Assembly: GCA_005789925.1 (NCBI GenBank)
Contig: SXWG01000046.1
Coordinates: 1-12,538 of the forward strand
Source of the DNA: Actinomycetota bacterium
GTDB lineage: Bacteria; Actinomycetota; Acidimicrobiia; Acidimicrobiales; Ilumatobacteraceae
Length of the DNA: 12,538 nt
Reading direction: 5' to 3'
Shown: one piece after another, positions 6,447 through 12,450 of the stretch
Layout: the number at the start of each line of letters is the position of its first letter
How positions within the stretch are numbered: the first letter of the stretch is position 1
The notes under the pieces: model-generated
What the model was told of the DNA's origin: nothing
The model's database searches: none
Seen by the model: the letters and a program-made list of their open reading frames with translations, nothing else
Position numbers and translations under genes: made by a program

Positions 6447-6767
6447 ATGATCACCCTCACCGATTCAGCAGCAAGCAAAGTCGCTCAACTCCTCGAGTCA
6501 GAGGGGACACCCGAGTATGCGTTGCGTGTCGCGGTGAAGTCTGGCGGTTGCTCAGGTTTTCAGTACGACATGTATTTCGACGGTGACATCGCTTCCGACG
6601 ACGTGGTGACGACATTCGGCGCCGTGAAGTTAGTTGTCGATCCGGCGTCGGCTTCATTGCTCGATGGAGCGAGCCTTGATTACAAGGACGGGCTCACTGA
6701 ACAGGGATTCGCCATCACGAACCCGAACGCCACACGCAGTTGCGGTTGTGGCAAGTCGTTCAGCTGA
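6447..6767 (+). CDS. erpA: A-type iron-sulfur carrier (HesB/IscA family), ErpA-like
   Basis: A 106-residue protein of the usual length for this family. The three conserved cysteines are present: Cys35 in SGGCSGFQY and Cys99/Cys101 in SCGCGKSF at the C-terminus; these bind Fe or a [2Fe-2S]/[4Fe-4S] cluster passed to target apoproteins. ErpA is the likely type because actinobacteria commonly keep one such single-domain carrier, but SufA/IscA cannot be excluded from sequence alone. The start is fixed by AGGAGG eight bases upstream. It stands alone on the plus strand, divergent from mrp, so the two Fe-S carriers could be co-regulated from the 81-bp intergenic region. The gene ends 15 bp before the stop of the convergent lipoprotein gene. 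Confidence 0.93.
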   Translation: MITLTDSAASKVAQLLESEGTPEYALRVAVKSGGCSGFQYDMYFDGDIASDDVVTTFGAVKLVVDPASASLLDGASLDYKDGLTEQGFAITNPNATRSCGCGKSFS

Positions 6768-6785
6768 ACACGTGTCGTGACGTCA
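6768..6785. other. Two 8-bp palindromes at the erpA/lipoprotein convergent junction
   Basis: Directly after the erpA stop lie ACACGTGT (6768-6775) and TGACGTCA (6778-6785), both perfect palindromes. The second contains the stop codon of the minus-strand gene. Neither makes a long stem with a T-run, so no intrinsic terminator can be called. They may be chance. Confidence 0.3.
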
Positions 6786-7691
6786 GCCGTTCAGGGCTGA
6801 CAATGTATTCCTGACTTCGTCGACGTCGAATATTGCATCGAGACGTTGACGTAAAGTTCCTGTCGCATCTGTAATGAACAACGCAGGTTCAAAGGTCAAG
6901 TTGTAGGCCTTCACAGCCGGGGCCACTATTTCCGCCTTGTCGTCGCTGTACACGTCGGCGTGCACGAACACCACGTCGTCACCAGTCGACTGCGACAACT
7001 CGATAAGAGCGTCGAGAGCCGGAGCACATGTCCCGGTCTGGCAGTACGCGGGTGTTCCGATGAGGTACACGACCTTTTTCCCCGAGGCGAGTGCGTCGGA
7101 GAGAGTCAGGTCATGGAACGGGCACAGGCCTTCTGCACGAGTGCAAATCGGATTCACTCCCCGAGTATCTCTTGTCGTCGGTGTGTCAAACGGCGGTAGG
7201 GAATCGCCGACGAGTGGAATGGCGACAGAAGTTCTCTCGACCACCTGAAGTGCGGCTCCGGTATCGGGGCCACCATCGACAATGAGCGAGTAGAGACCAG
7301 GCTCAGCGACTGTGACGACGAACGGCCAATACGGCTGTGGAATGCCATTGCCATGTTTCGGCGCAGAGAGCGTCGCGTCGACCACGTCACCTGTATCTGA
7401 ATTCACGAGCCGACCAGTGAGAGTGTTCGGAAGTGCTGTGTCGCTGTCCGTGAGCACACCCTTCTGTGTGGCGAGCGAGATGGGCAGGCGCAACTCTCCG
7501 GGCACAAGAACAGTTCCAGGAAAACGCTGGACTAGTGACAGATCTTTCGGGAGAGATGTGCTGGCTCCACCGTCTGAACCACAGGCCGCCAACAGCACGG
7601 CTCCACCAGCAACCATCGCCGACGTCCGCATGAACTGCCGGCGTGACAGGAGAGAGGCTTCAGACATGGCCCGCACGAACTCGTTTGTCAC
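6783..7691 (-). CDS. Tat-exported lipoprotein with thioredoxin-like domain
   Basis: A 302-residue protein. The N-terminus has a twin-arginine motif, SRRQFM (residues 17-22), a hydrophobic stretch and a lipobox LLAAC (Cys37), so it should be exported folded and anchored by lipid. A beta-rich region (about 50-155) precedes a thioredoxin-like domain. Its conserved motifs are ICTRAEGLCPFH (Cys183, Cys190) and TPAYCQTGTC (Cys217, Cys222, a CxxxxC rather than the usual CxxC), with a candidate cis-Pro in FEPALF (Pro269). An extracytoplasmic thiol redox or electron-transfer role is likely; the substrate is unknown. The family recurs in actinobacteria. GTG 7691 is chosen because a TACGAT box sits six bases before it; ATG 7667 is an in-frame alternative that still keeps the Tat motif. 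The gene is divergent from ridA. Confidence 0.88.
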   Translation of the reverse strand: MTNEFVRAMSEASLLSRRQFMRTSAMVAGGAVLLAACGSDGGASTSLPKDLSLVQRFPGTVLVPGELRLPISLATQKGVLTDSDTALPNTLTGRLVNSDTGDVVDATLSAPKHGNGIPQPYWPFVVTVAEPGLYSLIVDGGPDTGAALQVVERTSVAIPLVGDSLPPFDTPTTRDTRGVNPICTRAEGLCPFHDLTLSDALASGKKVVYLIGTPAYCQTGTCAPALDALIELSQSTGDDVVFVHADVYSDDKAEIVAPAVKAYNLTFEPALFITDATGTLRQRLDAIFDVDEVRNTLSALNG

Positions 7692-7703
7692 GTCGCAATC
7701 GTA
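7692..7703 (-). promoter_or_regulatory. Predicted leaderless promoter (-10) of the Tat lipoprotein gene
   Basis: Minus-strand TACGAT (7703 to 7698), then six bases, then GTG 7691. No Shine-Dalgarno and no clear -35 are seen. The region where a -35 would lie overlaps the -10 of the divergent ridA promoter. Confidence 0.5.
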
Positions 7704-7704
7704 G

Positions 7705-7722
7705 GGTCTGCAGTTGCTGACC
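7705..7722. promoter_or_regulatory. Palindrome between divergent promoters, candidate operator
   Basis: GGTCTGCA-GT-TGCTGACC is an 18-bp inverted repeat with one mismatch per 8-base arm. It fills the space between the lipoprotein -10 (7698-7703) and the ridA -10 (7723-7728) almost exactly and is centred midway between them. That position suits a dimeric regulator controlling both genes. No adjacent gene encodes an obvious DNA-binding regulator, so the factor is unknown. Confidence 0.45.
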
Positions 7723-7734
7723 TAGTGTTGAGGC
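7723..7734 (+). promoter_or_regulatory. Predicted leaderless promoter (-10) of ridA
   Basis: TAGTGT (7723-7728), then six bases, then ATG 7735, the same geometry as four other genes here. No -35 consensus is seen at 16-19 bp; that region is occupied by the divergent promoter and the palindrome. Confidence 0.5.
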
Positions 7735-8226
7735 ATGACAAAAGCAGTGGGTCCGTACACGCCAGTTGTTCGAGCAGGAGATTGGATCATTGTTTCCGGT
7801 CAACTTGGCATGAAGGACGGTGCGCTTGTGTCTGGTGGTGTCGCCGCGCAGACCGCACAGGCCGTGACGAATCTCAAAGCACAACTTCAGAGTGTCGGTG
7901 CGACGTTGAAGGACGTGTCAAAGACACTGTGCTTCCTCACCGACATGGACACTTTTGCGACGTTCAACGAAGCGTATGTGGCGGGTTTCGGCGGAAGTCG
8001 TCCTGCGCGTAGCACCATCGGTGTCGCTGCTCTTCCATTTGGCGGTGCTGTCGAGATCGAAGCGTGGGCCTACAAGCCTGAGGCCAAGACGAGCGTGTCT
8101 GCGTCGTCACTGGCGAAGAAGTCTGCTGCGAAAAAGTCAGCAGGCAAGAAGGCGACTGCAAAGAAAGCACCCGCAAAGAAGTCTGCTGCGAAGAAGCCGA
8201 CCAAGAAGTCACGAAAGGCTCGGTGA
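7735..8226 (+). CDS. ridA: RidA-family enamine/imine deaminase with Lys/Ala-rich C-terminal tail
   Basis: A 163-residue protein. Residues 1-116 are a complete RidA/YjgF/UK114 domain (family size about 115-130), with the catalytic Arg in RPARSTIG (Arg92) and the conserved Glu in EIEAW (Glu107), spaced 15 apart as in E. coli RidA (Arg105/Glu120). Such trimeric enzymes hydrolyse reactive enamines/imines such as 2-aminoacrylate made by PLP enzymes. Residues 117-163 are an unusual low-complexity tail of AKK and AAKK units ending KKSRKAR, like the tails of histone H1 or mycobacterial HupB. It may bind nucleic acid or another polyanion; that is inference. The reading frame continues cleanly from the domain into the tail, so it is not a frameshift artefact. 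ATG 7735 follows TAGTGT by six bases. A PLP decarboxylase lies two genes downstream. Confidence 0.87.
   Translation: MTKAVGPYTPVVRAGDWIIVSGQLGMKDGALVSGGVAAQTAQAVTNLKAQLQSVGATLKDVSKTLCFLTDMDTFATFNEAYVAGFGGSRPARSTIGVAALPFGGAVEIEAWAYKPEAKTSVSASSLAKKSAAKKSAGKKATAKKAPAKKSAAKKPTKKSRKAR
8116..8192 (+). repeat. Direct repeats coding the AAKK tail of RidA
   Basis: The 17-base string AAGAAGTCTGCTGCGAA occurs at 8116-8132 and 8176-8192, exactly 60 bp apart, with related AAGAAG units between. It encodes the repeated KKSAAKK segments. The repeat probably arose by local duplication and may vary in copy number between strains. Confidence 0.7.
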
Positions 8227-8230
8227 CGCT

Positions 8231-8386
8231 ATGCCTGGTGTAATCGTCATCGTTATCGCATTGCTTGCATTTCCCATCGTCGTCGGTCTGTCCACCGCGG
8301 CCCTCGCAGGAATCATCGGTCACTTCTTGTATAAAGATGGTGAAGCGCGACACGAAGGAAGCGAGTTGGTCGACCTCAACAACTGA
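8231..8386 (+). CDS. Small single-helix membrane protein, 51 residues
   Basis: An ATG four bases after the ridA stop opens a 51-codon reading frame ending in TGA. Residues 2-32 form one strongly hydrophobic segment (PGVIVIVIALLAFPIVVGLS, then AALAGIIGHF). A short charged tail follows (YKDGEARHEGSELVDLNN). A single-pass membrane protein with the tail outside the bilayer is the simplest reading. The composition and the tight spacing argue that it is real and co-transcribed with ridA; GAAAGG (8213-8218) is a weak ribosome binding site 12 bases upstream. I do not recognise the family. The 47 bp after it hold the promoter region of the decarboxylase gene. Confidence 0.65.
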   Translation: MPGVIVIVIALLAFPIVVGLSTAALAGIIGHFLYKDGEARHEGSELVDLNN

Positions 8387-8401
8387 GGGCGACCCGCACA
8401 A

Positions 8402-8433
8402 TTGACAGTACGACGATGACATATCGTCCCTCG
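8402..8433 (+). promoter_or_regulatory. Predicted leaderless promoter of the decarboxylase gene with overlapping inverted repeat
   Basis: TATCGT (8422-8427) is followed by six bases and ATG 8434. A perfect TTGACA (8402-8407) lies upstream, but with only a 14-bp spacer. GACGAT-GACAT-ATCGTC (8412-8428) is a perfect 6+6 inverted repeat overlapping the -10, which would suit repressor binding. The geometry favours ATG 8434 over ATG 8416 as the start. Confidence 0.45.
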
Positions 8434-9795
8434 ATGCACGCCTTCGACCGTGAGGCGAAGAAACTCAGCAAGCGCATTCTTCGTTACGCGTTGAAACGAG
8501 TGCGCATGGATCCACCACTCGACCACGCGGTATCGGAAGCTGAACTTCGTCGTCGCGCGGGTCGAACCGTCACTCGTGAAGGAATCGGCGCGCAACGTGC
8601 GCTGTCCGTCTGGGAAGACGTTCTTGCACCAGCGTGCATCAGTATCGATCATCCCCGGTATTTCTCTTATGTCCCGGCAGCACCGACCGAAGCTGCGGGG
8701 TTGTTCGACGTCGCTGCGTCGGCAGCGAATATTTTCGGTGGGTCGTGGCAGGAAGGTGCTGGCGCGATCTATGCCGAAAATGAAGCGCTTCGGTGGATTG
8801 CTGATCTCGCCGGCCTGCCGTCTGAGGCGGGTGGGGTGTTCGTGTCTGGTGGAACGGCCGGCAATCTCTCTGCTCTCGTGGCGGCGCGTTGGAAATGGCG
8901 ACACGACTCGGCTTCTGCGATGGATATGACACGTGGTGTCATCATCGCGTCGCGGTCAGCGCATTCGTCAATCACGCAGGCAGCCCAAGTGATGGATGTC
9001 GATGTGGTGTGGGCAGCTGACGACGATCGAGGACGGTTGGTTGGTGAAGCGGTTCACGCCGCATGGATGTCGATGACACAAGATCAACGAGTGCGTACCT
9101 TTTGTGTCGTTGCGACGGGAGGAACGACGAATGTCGGCGTCGTGGATGACCTTGCAGGAGTGGGGCAGATCGCGGCGGACCTGGGGCTGTGGTTCCACGT
9201 GGACGCCGCCTATGGCGGAGCAGCGCTCGCAGCACCGTCAGTGCGGGCTTTGTTTGATGGGGTGGAACGGGCTGACAGCATCATCGTTGACCCACACAAG
9301 TGGTTGTTCGCACCGTTCGATTCTTGTGCACTGATATATCGCGACCCTCGTATCGCGCGCGCTGCTCATACTCAGCACGCTGAGTACTTGGACGCTCTTC
9401 GTCACGATGACGACTGGAATCCGTCGGATTATGCACATCACCTCACGCGACGTGCACGCGGTTTACCACTGTGGTTCAGTCTCGCTGTGCACGGCACCGA
9501 CGCATACACAGATGCCGTTGAACGCAATCTCACTGTCACCCGCGAAGGTGCAGAAGACATTCGAACATCGTTGTATCTCGAACTGGTCATGGATCCCGAG
9601 TTGAGTGTGCTCGTGTTCAGACGAAGAGGTTGGACAACTGAGCAGTACTACGCGTGGTCTGACACCGTCCTCACCGACGGGCTCGCATTCGTCGTCCCGA
9701 CGTCGTGGCGGGGTGAGACGGTGCTTCGGTTGTGTCTCGTGAACCCAGCCACCACCCGCGACGATCTTCGACTGGTGTTCAACTCTCTGAAATGA
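8434..9795 (+). CDS. PLP-dependent group II amino acid decarboxylase family protein
   Basis: A 453-residue fold-type I PLP enzyme of the aromatic-L-amino-acid/glutamate decarboxylase family (typical length 450-520). Visible motifs are FVSGGTAGN (136-144, phosphate binding), SAHSS (175-179, the His that stacks on the PLP ring), HVDAAYGG (255-262, Asp257 to the pyridine nitrogen) and VDPHKW (285-290, Schiff-base Lys289). Decarboxylation of an aromatic or related amino acid to an amine is the family reaction; the substrate cannot be read from sequence. Some members are aldehyde synthases. I chose ATG 8434 because a TATCGT box is six bases upstream and homologues I recall begin with MHAF; ATG 8416 would add six residues. 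The gene is followed after nine bases by a deaminase gene, so they are probably co-transcribed. Confidence 0.9.
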   Translation: MHAFDREAKKLSKRILRYALKRVRMDPPLDHAVSEAELRRRAGRTVTREGIGAQRALSVWEDVLAPACISIDHPRYFSYVPAAPTEAAGLFDVAASAANIFGGSWQEGAGAIYAENEALRWIADLAGLPSEAGGVFVSGGTAGNLSALVAARWKWRHDSASAMDMTRGVIIASRSAHSSITQAAQVMDVDVVWAADDDRGRLVGEAVHAAWMSMTQDQRVRTFCVVATGGTTNVGVVDDLAGVGQIAADLGLWFHVDAAYGGAALAAPSVRALFDGVERADSIIVDPHKWLFAPFDSCALIYRDPRIARAAHTQHAEYLDALRHDDDWNPSDYAHHLTRRARGLPLWFSLAVHGTDAYTDAVERNLTVTREGAEDIRTSLYLELVMDPELSVLVFRRRGWTTEQYYAWSDTVLTDGLAFVVPTSWRGETVLRLCLVNPATTRDDLRLVFNSLK

Positions 9796-9804
9796 TGTCT
9801 GACG

Positions 9805-11178
9805 ATGAGTGAGACGGTCGACCTACTGGTGCACAACGCGACTCTCGTCGCGACCGTCGATGCGACGCGCCGAGAATTGCCTGGTGGCTGGGTGGCGGCG
9901 AAAGACGGTTTCGTCGTGGCCGTGGGGGGAAGTGCAGACCCCAAACCGACAGCGACGCATGTCATCGATGCGACTGACTGTCTGGTGACACCTGGTCTCG
10001 TCAACACCCATCACCACTTGTATCAGAACCTCACGCGTGCGTATCCGCCGATGACGAACGCTCCGTTGTTCGGTTGGTTGCAGACGCTGTACCCACTGTG
10101 GCGTGTACTTGATGAAGAGGCTGCACATGTGTCGGCATGGGTGGGGCTCGCTGAGCTCGCTCTGTCCGGATGCACCACATCGACTGACCACCTCTACTTG
10201 CACCCACGCAATGGTGGTGATTTGTTGTCAGCTGAAATTGCCGCAGCAGTCGACTTGGGTGTGCGGTTCCACCCCACACGGGGCTCGATGTCGCTGTCAC
10301 AAAAAGATGGTGGTCTACCGCCGGACGATGTCGTGCAGACTGATGACGAAATCTTGGCTGCGTCAGAAGACGCCGTCCGACGACATCATGACCGATCACA
10401 CGGAGCCATGGTGCGCGTCGCGCTTGCTCCGTGCTCACCTTTCAGTGTCACGAAGCAATTGATGATCGATTCAGCTGAGCTCGCGCAAAAGCTCGACGTC
10501 AGGTTGCACACTCACTTCGCAGAGAACAGCGAAGATGACGATTTTTCGTTGGCGACATTCGGATGTCGACCGTTTGACTACTTGAAAGACGTCGGCTGGT
10601 GCACAGACCGCACTTGGGTGGCACATTGCGTGATGCCCGACGCAGACGAAGTACGACAGCTCGGTGCTGCGCGCATCGGCGTCGCACATTGTCCGAGCAG
10701 CAATCTCATCCTCGCGTCTGGCATCTCCCCGGTCGTCGATTTGCGGGCAGCAGGCGCACATGTCGGCCTGGGCGTCGACGGATCGTCGTCTGCCGACTCT
10801 GCGTCGCTGTGGTTGGAGGCACGCCAAGCGATGCTGCTCGCGAAACTGCGCAGTGGTGCCGGCGCAGCCGATGCGCGCATGGCGCTCGAGTGCGCCACCA
10901 TCGGAGGAGCAGGTTGCTTCGGTCGGATTGGTGAGATCGGCTCATTGCAGGTTGGTGCTGTCGCAGATATTGCAGTGTGGTCGCTCACCGGGGTGGCTTT
11001 TGCTGGCGCGATCGCTGACCCGATCGAAGCGTGGTTGAGGTGCGGGCCGACCGCAGCACGTGACACCATCGTGAATGGTCGAGCCGTCGTTCGCGACGGA
11101 CACATCGTGAGCAACAAAGTCGACGAGATGCTCGCCACACACCGCCTGATTGCTTCTCGTATGCAGCAGATCGGTTGA
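9805..11178 (+). CDS. Amidohydrolase, 8-oxoguanine deaminase-like
   Basis: A 457-residue metal-dependent deaminase of the ATZ/TRZ-guanine deaminase branch. The metal ligands are visible: HxH in NTHHHLYQ (His69, His71), His237 in LHTHFAE, and Asp325 in GVDGSSS. Glu240 and His274 (VAHC) are the catalytic pair expected for the family. The segments NLTRAYPPM, TTSTDHLY and RGSMSLSQKDGGLPPD closely resemble what I recall of bacterial 8-oxoguanine deaminase (Pa0142 type), which turns 8-oxoguanine into uric acid and ammonia; guanine or isocytosine activity is possible. It starts nine bases after the decarboxylase stop without a clear Shine-Dalgarno, and the GDT1 gene follows within six bases. A role in salvage or clearance of oxidised purines is inferred. 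Confidence 0.88.
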   Translation: MSETVDLLVHNATLVATVDATRRELPGGWVAAKDGFVVAVGGSADPKPTATHVIDATDCLVTPGLVNTHHHLYQNLTRAYPPMTNAPLFGWLQTLYPLWRVLDEEAAHVSAWVGLAELALSGCTTSTDHLYLHPRNGGDLLSAEIAAAVDLGVRFHPTRGSMSLSQKDGGLPPDDVVQTDDEILAASEDAVRRHHDRSHGAMVRVALAPCSPFSVTKQLMIDSAELAQKLDVRLHTHFAENSEDDDFSLATFGCRPFDYLKDVGWCTDRTWVAHCVMPDADEVRQLGAARIGVAHCPSSNLILASGISPVVDLRAAGAHVGLGVDGSSSADSASLWLEARQAMLLAKLRSGAGAADARMALECATIGGAGCFGRIGEIGSLQVGAVADIAVWSLTGVAFAGAIADPIEAWLRCGPTAARDTIVNGRAVVRDGHIVSNKVDEMLATHRLIASRMQQIG

Positions 11179-11184
11179 GTGACC

Positions 11185-11754
11185 ATGTGGCATGCATTTT
11201 GGTTGAGCTTCGGCGTGATTTTTGTTGCCGAACTCGGAGACAAGAGCCAACTGATGGCACTTGCATTTGCGACCCGCTACAAGGTGATGCCAGTTCTCAT
11301 TGGAATCACTGCGGCGACATCAATCGTTCATCTGGCGTCTGTCGCACTTGGTGGAGCTCTTGGTGCAGCATTACCGACGAAGCCCATCAATTTCGTGGCG
11401 GCCATCGCGTTCGTCATCTTCGGGTTGTGGACCCTTCGTGGTGACGAACTGAGTGCAGAAGAAGAGAACCGTGCTGCTCAGATGGCACGAAGTGTCGTGT
11501 TCGCCGTCGGTTCCGTGTTCTTCCTTGCTGAGCTCGGTGACAAGACGATGCTCGCGACTGTCACGCTCGCGACACGCGAAGGACTTTTCGGTACGTGGCT
11601 CGGGTCGACAATCGGCATGGTGATTGCAGACGCACTTGCAATTGTCATCGGTCGTGCGCTGGGGAAGCGTCTTCCGGAACGCACCATCAAGATTGGTGCG
11701 GCAATCGTATTCTTCGTTTTTGCTGTGCTGCTTTTTGTCGAAGCGCTCAGCTGA
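11185..11754 (+). CDS. GDT1/TMEM165 (UPF0016) family cation transporter
   Basis: A 189-residue membrane protein with the two inverted repeats typical of the family. Each carries the signature ELGDK(S/T): AELGDKSQ (15-22) and AELGDKTM (115-122). Each sits in the first helix of a three-helix half, and a charged loop (GDELSAEEENR, 86-96) separates the halves. Family members exchange Ca2+ or Mn2+ for protons; in bacteria Mn2+ export is the best-known role, so manganese homeostasis is a reasonable guess. ATG 11185 is preferred; GTG 11179, directly abutting the upstream stop, would add two residues. It ends the plus-strand operon, and its last eight bases overlap the 3' end of the convergent regulator gene. 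Confidence 0.92.
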   Translation: MWHAFWLSFGVIFVAELGDKSQLMALAFATRYKVMPVLIGITAATSIVHLASVALGGALGAALPTKPINFVAAIAFVIFGLWTLRGDELSAEEENRAAQMARSVVFAVGSVFFLAELGDKTMLATVTLATREGLFGTWLGSTIGMVIADALAIVIGRALGKRLPERTIKIGAAIVFFVFAVLLFVEALS

Positions 11755-12442
11755 CGCCCCAGCGCGACTGTCCGAATCGATAGCCGACGCTGCGCACAGT
11801 CTGAATGAGATTGGCGTGCTCTTCACCAAGTTTCGCGCGAAGGCGACGAATATGAACGTCGACGGTACGAGCACCGCCGTAGTACTCGTATCCCCACACT
11901 CGTGACAACAGTGTCTCGCGGGTGAACACTTTGCCCGGGTTTTGTGCGAGGAACTTCAACAACTCGTACTCCATGAACGTGAGGTCGAGTGGCTTGCTGT
12001 TGAAAGTGGCTTGGTAGGTCTCGAGATTCAACGACAGTCCGGCGTATTCGACCATTTCGGCACCCGACACTGGTCCGCCCGCCAGCCACAGCGCATGACG
12101 AAGACGTGCCTCCAACTCACGGGGGTGAAATGGTGCGAGGCAGAAATCGTCGTACAAGTCGTCGCGAAGTTCAAGGTCGGCGATTTGAGCGCCAGTGACC
12201 AGCACGATGACAGGTGAGACCGGGTTGTCGCGCTTGCGAAGCGACCGCGCGAATGCCCAGGCACCTTCAGGATCGGTTTCGCATGACACGACAGCCCCAC
12301 CCCAACCCTGAGCCGGTTCTGCGCGTTCGGCTTCATCTGGGTTGGCGACTGCTTTCCAACGAAACCCGGCGAGGTCAAGGAGCCGTGCGACGTCGGGGGA
12401 GGCCGGATCGGGGAAGACGACGAGCGTGTCGATGTCGGTCAC
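11747..12442 (-). CDS. glnR: GlnR-like OmpR-family orphan response regulator
   Basis: About 231 residues: a receiver-like domain (1-120) and a winged-helix DNA-binding domain (about 133-224). The C-terminal half is strikingly GlnR-like: LDLTFMEYELLKFLAQNPG, FTRETLL, VWGYEYYGG, RTVDVHIRRLRAKLG and VRSVGYRF. The receiver is degenerate: the beta-3 strand reads AVVSCET with no phosphoacceptor Asp, and the switch-Lys position reads CLAPF (Ala103). It should therefore work without phosphorylation, as actinomycete GlnR is known to do. It lies just after a glutamine synthetase gene on the same strand, supporting control of nitrogen assimilation. The start is uncertain: GTG 12442 or 12445 puts beta-1 near the N-terminus, with AGGTGG upstream; ATG 12514 would overlap the synthetase. 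No sensor kinase is visible. Confidence 0.85.
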   Translation of the reverse strand: MTDIDTLVVFPDPASPDVARLLDLAGFRWKAVANPDEAERAEPAQGWGGAVVSCETDPEGAWAFARSLRKRDNPVSPVIVLVTGAQIADLELRDDLYDDFCLAPFHPRELEARLRHALWLAGGPVSGAEMVEYAGLSLNLETYQATFNSKPLDLTFMEYELLKFLAQNPGKVFTRETLLSRVWGYEYYGGARTVDVHIRRLRAKLGEEHANLIQTVRSVGYRFGQSRWGVS

Positions 12443-12450
12443 CACACCAC

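Noticed and set aside
6768..6785. Intrinsic terminator between erpA and the lipoprotein gene
   Set aside because: Only two short palindromes with no adequate stem and no T-run; recorded as palindromes only.
8111..8215. AAGAAG-rich stretch as a tandem repeat, CRISPR or frameshifted segment
   Set aside because: Units are irregular, have no spacers and keep the RidA reading frame to a stop; it is best explained as coding a Lys/Ala tail.
10578..11243. Minus-strand open frame of 221 codons inside the deaminase gene
   Set aside because: It is antisense to a well-conserved metal-dependent deaminase and has shadow composition without motifs.
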